Positions 61,033 to 64,000 of a stretch of 64,000 nt of DNA are shown here, piece after piece. The DNA comes from Lentisalinibacter orientalis (GTDB taxonomy: Bacteria; Pseudomonadota; Gammaproteobacteria; Steroidobacterales; Woeseiaceae). The position numbers were made by a program, and so were the translations under genes. The notes below the pieces were generated by a model, which had not been told where the DNA came from, made no database searches, and saw nothing but the letters and a program-made list of their open reading frames with translations. The stretch spans positions 434,001 to 498,000 of the forward strand of contig NZ_JAPDRJ010000001.1 of NCBI RefSeq assembly GCF_040706535.1, in the 5' to 3' direction. The number at the start of each line of letters is the position of its first letter. The first letter of the stretch is position 1.

Positions 61033-62810
61033 ACGACGCCCTCCCGCGCTTCGATGTTCGTCGTGTCCGCAAGCCGGGCAGCGCGTGCCTGCGCCTCGAT
61101 ACGATGCTGCGACCAGAGACCGGACAGCATCACAGTGATGATCGGCCCGATCGACGCCATGCTGAGGATGCCGAATCCTTCCACGGCATTGGTGGCGTTG
61201 CCGAAACCGAGACCCATCGCGAGCACCAGCGGAACCGTGATCGGGCCGGTCGTCACGCCGGCGCTGTCCCACGCGAGGTTGACGAACTCCTCGCTGGACA
61301 AGACCGTGAGCACCAGCGCGATCCCGTAGCCGGTCAGGATCATGTACACGAGCGGCAGGTCGAAGATGAGCTTCAGGAGGCCGAGCGCAATGCCAAAGGC
61401 GACGCCGGTGGAAACGGACAGGATCAGCGTGCGCTTGTTGAACACACCGTTGGTCAGCTGTTCGGCCGTGATACCAAGAGCATTGAGCGCCGGCTCGGCC
61501 GCGGTGGCAGCGAAGCCCAGCACCCAGGCGAACAGCAACGAGAGCGTCAGCCCCACGCCGTAAACGTATAGCGGCGAACTCGCGAAACCGTCGATTTCCA
61601 TGAAAGCCACAGGCACGAGGCCGCCCGCACCGCCGCCAAGCCTGGACAGGCCGTAGGTGAGGCCAAGGTTGAAGATGCACATGCCGATGATCGTGAAGGC
61701 GATGCCAAGGAAGATCTCGCTGCGGTGCGGAAGCTTCTCGCGCAGCATGACCGTCAGGACAACGAAAAGGAATACGACGAGCGGCAGGATCGCGCGGATA
61801 CCCATGACGATCTCCTGGCCCGGACTGGTCTCGTACCAGGCCGGTGTGGCCGCCTCAGCGGCGGCCTCGGCGATGCGGGCCGCGGCGATGATCTGTTCGG
61901 GACTTAGCGTCACGGCGACGCAGAGCAACAGCAGCAGCGCCCCGCCCACAGGGAACAGCGAGGCCAGCGTGACGATGCCGAAGCCGGAAAGCCCGGAATC
62001 GCCCTTGCCGGCGGCGGCGGCTATGCCGATGCCCAGGGACAGCACCAGCGGCACCGTTACCGGGCCGGTCGTCACCGCGCCCGTGTCCCATGCGAGGCCA
62101 AGGGCGGCGGCCAGCTGGGGCTGCGACGCCGCGTAAGCGGTCAGGGTGAGGACCGGTGCCAGCGCGAGGTAGATCAGCGGTTTCAGGCTCCAGCCGCACA
62201 GAAAACGCAAAGAGCCGACGACGGCAGCCAGGCCGACACTGGCACCGACGACCAGCACCAGCGTACCGGACCAGTCGTTGAGCAAGGCGTAAAGGTAAGG
62301 CGCGCGCTCCACCACCACGTTCTGGCCGGCCGTTTTAAGCGCCCCGATGGCCGGTTCCGCGAGAGTGACCCCGATGCCCAGCAGCAGCGTGATGAACAGC
62401 ACCACGGGCAGCGCGGCCTTGCGCGGCAGGCTGGAGCCGATCACCCGGCCGAAGGGCATCAGCCCGAGCTTCAGGCCCTCCATGAAGAACATGAGTCCGA
62501 CGATCACGGCCAGCAGCCCGCCGGTGATGAGCGAGGAGTCCTCCACCAGCTGACGTAGGATCAGCAGCTGGAACGCCACCAGATACACCGCCAGCGGCGC
62601 GACAGCTCTGAACTGGTCGAGAAAGCGCTGCGAGATATAGGGCTGGAGCAGCTGTACGACTTCCGCGGTGGAAATCTTGGACCTTTCCCGCCGCAGGCGT
62701 ACGACCCGCCCTGCCGGATCCCGTTCCGGCTCGGGCATCAGCTCGCCGATGGATACGGCGTCGCCGCCACCCAGACTGCGCTGATAGTCGATGTATCGGT
62801 GCTGGGGCAT
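61029..62810 (-). CDS. DUF1538 membrane protein, duplicated
   Basis: A 593-residue protein with ~12-14 TM segments arranged as two homologous halves. Each half carries the DUF1538 signature W-D-x-G/A-x-V-T-T-G-P (WDTGAVTTGPVTVPLVLSLG in the first, WDSAGVTTGPITVPLVLAMG in the second). A cytoplasmic N-terminal ~85 residues precede TM1. Transport function suspected (antiporter-like), substrate unknown. ATG 62810 is chosen as the first start before the soluble N-terminus. First gene of the PII-like operon. Confidence 0.85.
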   Translation of the reverse strand: MPQHRYIDYQRSLGGGDAVSIGELMPEPERDPAGRVVRLRRERSKISTAEVVQLLQPYISQRFLDQFRAVAPLAVYLVAFQLLILRQLVEDSSLITGGLLAVIVGLMFFMEGLKLGLMPFGRVIGSSLPRKAALPVVLFITLLLGIGVTLAEPAIGALKTAGQNVVVERAPYLYALLNDWSGTLVLVVGASVGLAAVVGSLRFLCGWSLKPLIYLALAPVLTLTAYAASQPQLAAALGLAWDTGAVTTGPVTVPLVLSLGIGIAAAAGKGDSGLSGFGIVTLASLFPVGGALLLLLCVAVTLSPEQIIAAARIAEAAAEAATPAWYETSPGQEIVMGIRAILPLVVFLFVVLTVMLREKLPHRSEIFLGIAFTIIGMCIFNLGLTYGLSRLGGGAGGLVPVAFMEIDGFASSPLYVYGVGLTLSLLFAWVLGFAATAAEPALNALGITAEQLTNGVFNKRTLILSVSTGVAFGIALGLLKLIFDLPLVYMILTGYGIALVLTVLSSEEFVNLAWDSAGVTTGPITVPLVLAMGLGFGNATNAVEGFGILSMASIGPIITVMLSGLWSQHRIEAQARAARLADTTNIEAREGVV

Positions 62811-62860
62811 CACGTTACCCGGTGCCTCGTCCGTGCGCGCCGGCCTGTCCGTGCGGGGAC

Positions 62861-63550
62861 TCAGCGGCGCAGCTTCTGAGTGCCCCTCGGCCAGCGGTCG
62901 ACGAACAGCTCCGGATTCAGCTTCAGATTGCGTGCGGTCTGCGTGTACTCCAGGGTCACCCGGCCTCCCCCGCTGCCGAGTCTGACCACCTGGCGAGCAG
63001 GCAACCATGACGCCTGATCCACCCAGAGTTCGATGCCAGATACCAGAGCCCGCCTCTGATCGCGCTTCGGTGTCAGTTCCAGGCCGAGCAGTCGGCGTTC
63101 GCCGGACCGCTCTTCGCCGATGAACGTCACGAGGTAGTCTTTGCTCAGATCCCGACCCGTGATAGTGAATCCGAGCCGCAGATACGGCTCCACGCGATTA
63201 CGGTGCCTGTCCAGCCGATACTCCGCCACGCGCGCCAGCGCAGGACTGAAGTAATAGACGTTGTCTCCGCGCCTCAGGATCTGCATGCCGTCGTCCGACC
63301 TGGTGGCGATCCGGTAGTCGCCGTCCCGGTTGATGTAGATTCGACCACTGGCGAGGCGCTCGCCTTCACCAGCATCGTCCTGCCAGCTAACCGAGAGTTC
63401 CGCCAGCACGGTCTCCAGGTCACTGCCCTGTCTGTCCAGTTGCCGGAGGGCTCCGTCCATGGTCCAGCTCAGCTCGTTCGTTTGCGGCTCCGCCGAACCG
63501 GAGAACAGCAGCGCAGCAAGGATCGTCATACAGATTCTGACTGTATTCAT
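62861..63550 (-). CDS. LolA-like outer-membrane lipoprotein-sorting protein
   Basis: A 229-residue exported protein with signal ICMTILAALLFSGSA and a LolA/LolB-like half-barrel (SDLETVLAELSVSWQDDAGEGERLASGRIYI; NVYYFSPALARVAEYRLD; IELWVDQASWLPARQVVRLG). Related proteins are annotated outer-membrane lipoprotein-sorting protein and often serve RND-type hopanoid or lipid exporters. No such partner here. Upstream ATG at 63619 lies before non-coding-like codons. Confidence 0.75.
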   Translation of the reverse strand: MNTVRICMTILAALLFSGSAEPQTNELSWTMDGALRQLDRQGSDLETVLAELSVSWQDDAGEGERLASGRIYINRDGDYRIATRSDDGMQILRRGDNVYYFSPALARVAEYRLDRHRNRVEPYLRLGFTITGRDLSKDYLVTFIGEERSGERRLLGLELTPKRDQRRALVSGIELWVDQASWLPARQVVRLGSGGGRVTLEYTQTARNLKLNPELFVDRWPRGTQKLRR

Positions 63551-63615
63551 TCTTTCCTGTCCCGTTGACGCCGAGCAACGCCTGTCATCTGCAGGCAGCG
63601 CGCGGTTGCCTCCGG

Positions 63616-63930
63616 TCAATCCTTTTCCCGCAGCGCCGCCACGAAGGCGTCGACGACCGTCGATTCCGGATGGCCCGCACAGTAGTCGCGCACCTGCAGG
63701 AGATGATCGGCCACCAGACTGTTGTCGATGACGGACACGTTGCTGCGCCCGGCGAGATAGCCGTAGTAGAACATCAGGGCGAAGGCCCGGTTTTCCTCGC
63801 TCGCCAGCGCCAGGTCGGAACAGGTCACCCGGGTGACGTCCGACGCTGCGACCTCGGCATCCTCGGCGTATGCCGAACCGGCCGCCAGCACCACCGCGAC
63901 CACCAGGGGAACCAGTCTGTAACTCCTCAT
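63616..63930 (-). CDS. HdeA/HdeB-like periplasmic protein
   Basis: A 104-residue exported protein (signal LVPLVVAVVLAAGSAYA). The mature ~80 residues have two Cys (VTCSDLALA, VRDYCAGHP) spaced as in HdeA acid chaperones, forming one disulfide in the family. Start ATG 63930 has GAGGGA upstream; a further ATG five codons earlier is possible. Role likely acid-stress chaperone or a relative (family inference). Confidence 0.7.
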   Translation of the reverse strand: MRSYRLVPLVVAVVLAAGSAYAEDAEVAASDVTRVTCSDLALASEENRAFALMFYYGYLAGRSNVSVIDNSLVADHLLQVRDYCAGHPESTVVDAFVAALREKD

Positions 63931-63941
63931 AGTGCTATCCC

Positions 63942-64000
63942 TCAATCATCGTCATTGCTACGTGACAGACAGCGATCGAGCGCGCGCGCATAGCCCTCCT
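63942..64000 (-). CDS. Possible C-terminal end of an upstream gene
   Basis: On the minus strand the frame entering from the window edge reads GYARALDRCLSRSNDDD and stops at TGA (63944-63942). The composition resembles a real C-terminus, but only 19 codons are visible. A short ORF in another frame starting at AGGAGGGCTATG is an alternative. Confidence 0.25.
   Translation of the reverse strand, partial: EGYARALDRCLSRSNDDD

Noticed and set aside
1..64000. CRISPR array
   Set aside because: No series of equal-length direct repeats with regular unique spacers; the clustered hairpins at 18.9-19.1 kb have unrelated stems and the iterons at 7.18 kb have no spacers.

Overview
This window looks like chromosomal DNA from a high-GC, Gram-negative gammaproteobacterium. 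The evidence is many outer-membrane and lipoprotein genes (phospholipase A, TonB receptor, LolA-like, RND efflux), the asmA–mutY–yggX neighbourhood typical of gammaproteobacteria, REP-like repeats of the TGTAGGAGGGGCTTCAGCCCCGA type seen in pseudomonads and xanthomonads, and a FimX-like type IV pilus regulator. I cannot name the genus. Because GC is high, long antisense and off-frame ORFs are common and were left out.

Layout. 0.3-6.5 kb: membrane AraC regulator, secreted alpha/beta hydrolase, beta-helix-like membrane protein, Na+/Ca2+ antiporter and an AAA ATPase/DUF4143 gene preceded by a perfect 13-bp palindrome. 7.0-8.6 kb: decayed accessory DNA with an RHS remnant, an antitoxin gene with iteron-like operators and a truncated PIN toxin. 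8.6-15.2 kb: GlsB-like protein, degenerate GGDEF protein, cupredoxin-like lipoprotein, GDCCVxC protein, SLC13/RCK_C permease and a two-component system. 15.2-21.8 kb: integrated accessory DNA at tRNA-Phe. A 47-bp tRNA 3' end is duplicated at 16382-16428 and 21705-21751 and bounds a 5.3-kb island with a second, intact copy of the antitoxin/PIN pair, a dense hairpin array and three recombination-related genes; another integrase lies just outside.

21.9-27 kb: nikR, a NikR-type operator, a TonB-dependent receptor and egtB-egtD (ergothioneine). 27.3-32.5 kb: asmA / SRPBCC / mutY / mscS / yggX operon. 32.6-34.8 kb: ECF sigma, anti-sigma-like and DUF4097 operon. 34.9-37.5 kb: FimX-like protein with degenerate GGDEF and EAL domains facing a prepilin gene. 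38-50 kb: S9 peptidase, fumarylacetoacetase-family hydrolase, trkH-trkA potassium uptake, lipoproteins, tRNA-Gly(CCC), S46 peptidase, DUF2452 and a VanZ-like/Gly-rich pair. 50-54 kb: RND pump and adaptor. 54.5-57.2 kb: moeA, moaB, yqeC (molybdenum cofactor maturation). 57.5-60.2 kb: pldA and an L,D-transpeptidase. 60.2-63.9 kb: a DUF1538 membrane protein with two PII-like partners, then LolA-like and HdeA-like periplasmic proteins.

Most novel signals: (i) two copies of a ~350-bp intergenic repeat whose long stem differs in sequence but stays self-complementary in each copy (27.0 and 37.7 kb); (ii) eight perfect hairpins packed in 205 nt inside the island (18.93-19.14 kb); (iii) the DUF1538/dual PII-like operon; (iv) a putatively NikR-controlled TonB receptor beside ergothioneine genes.
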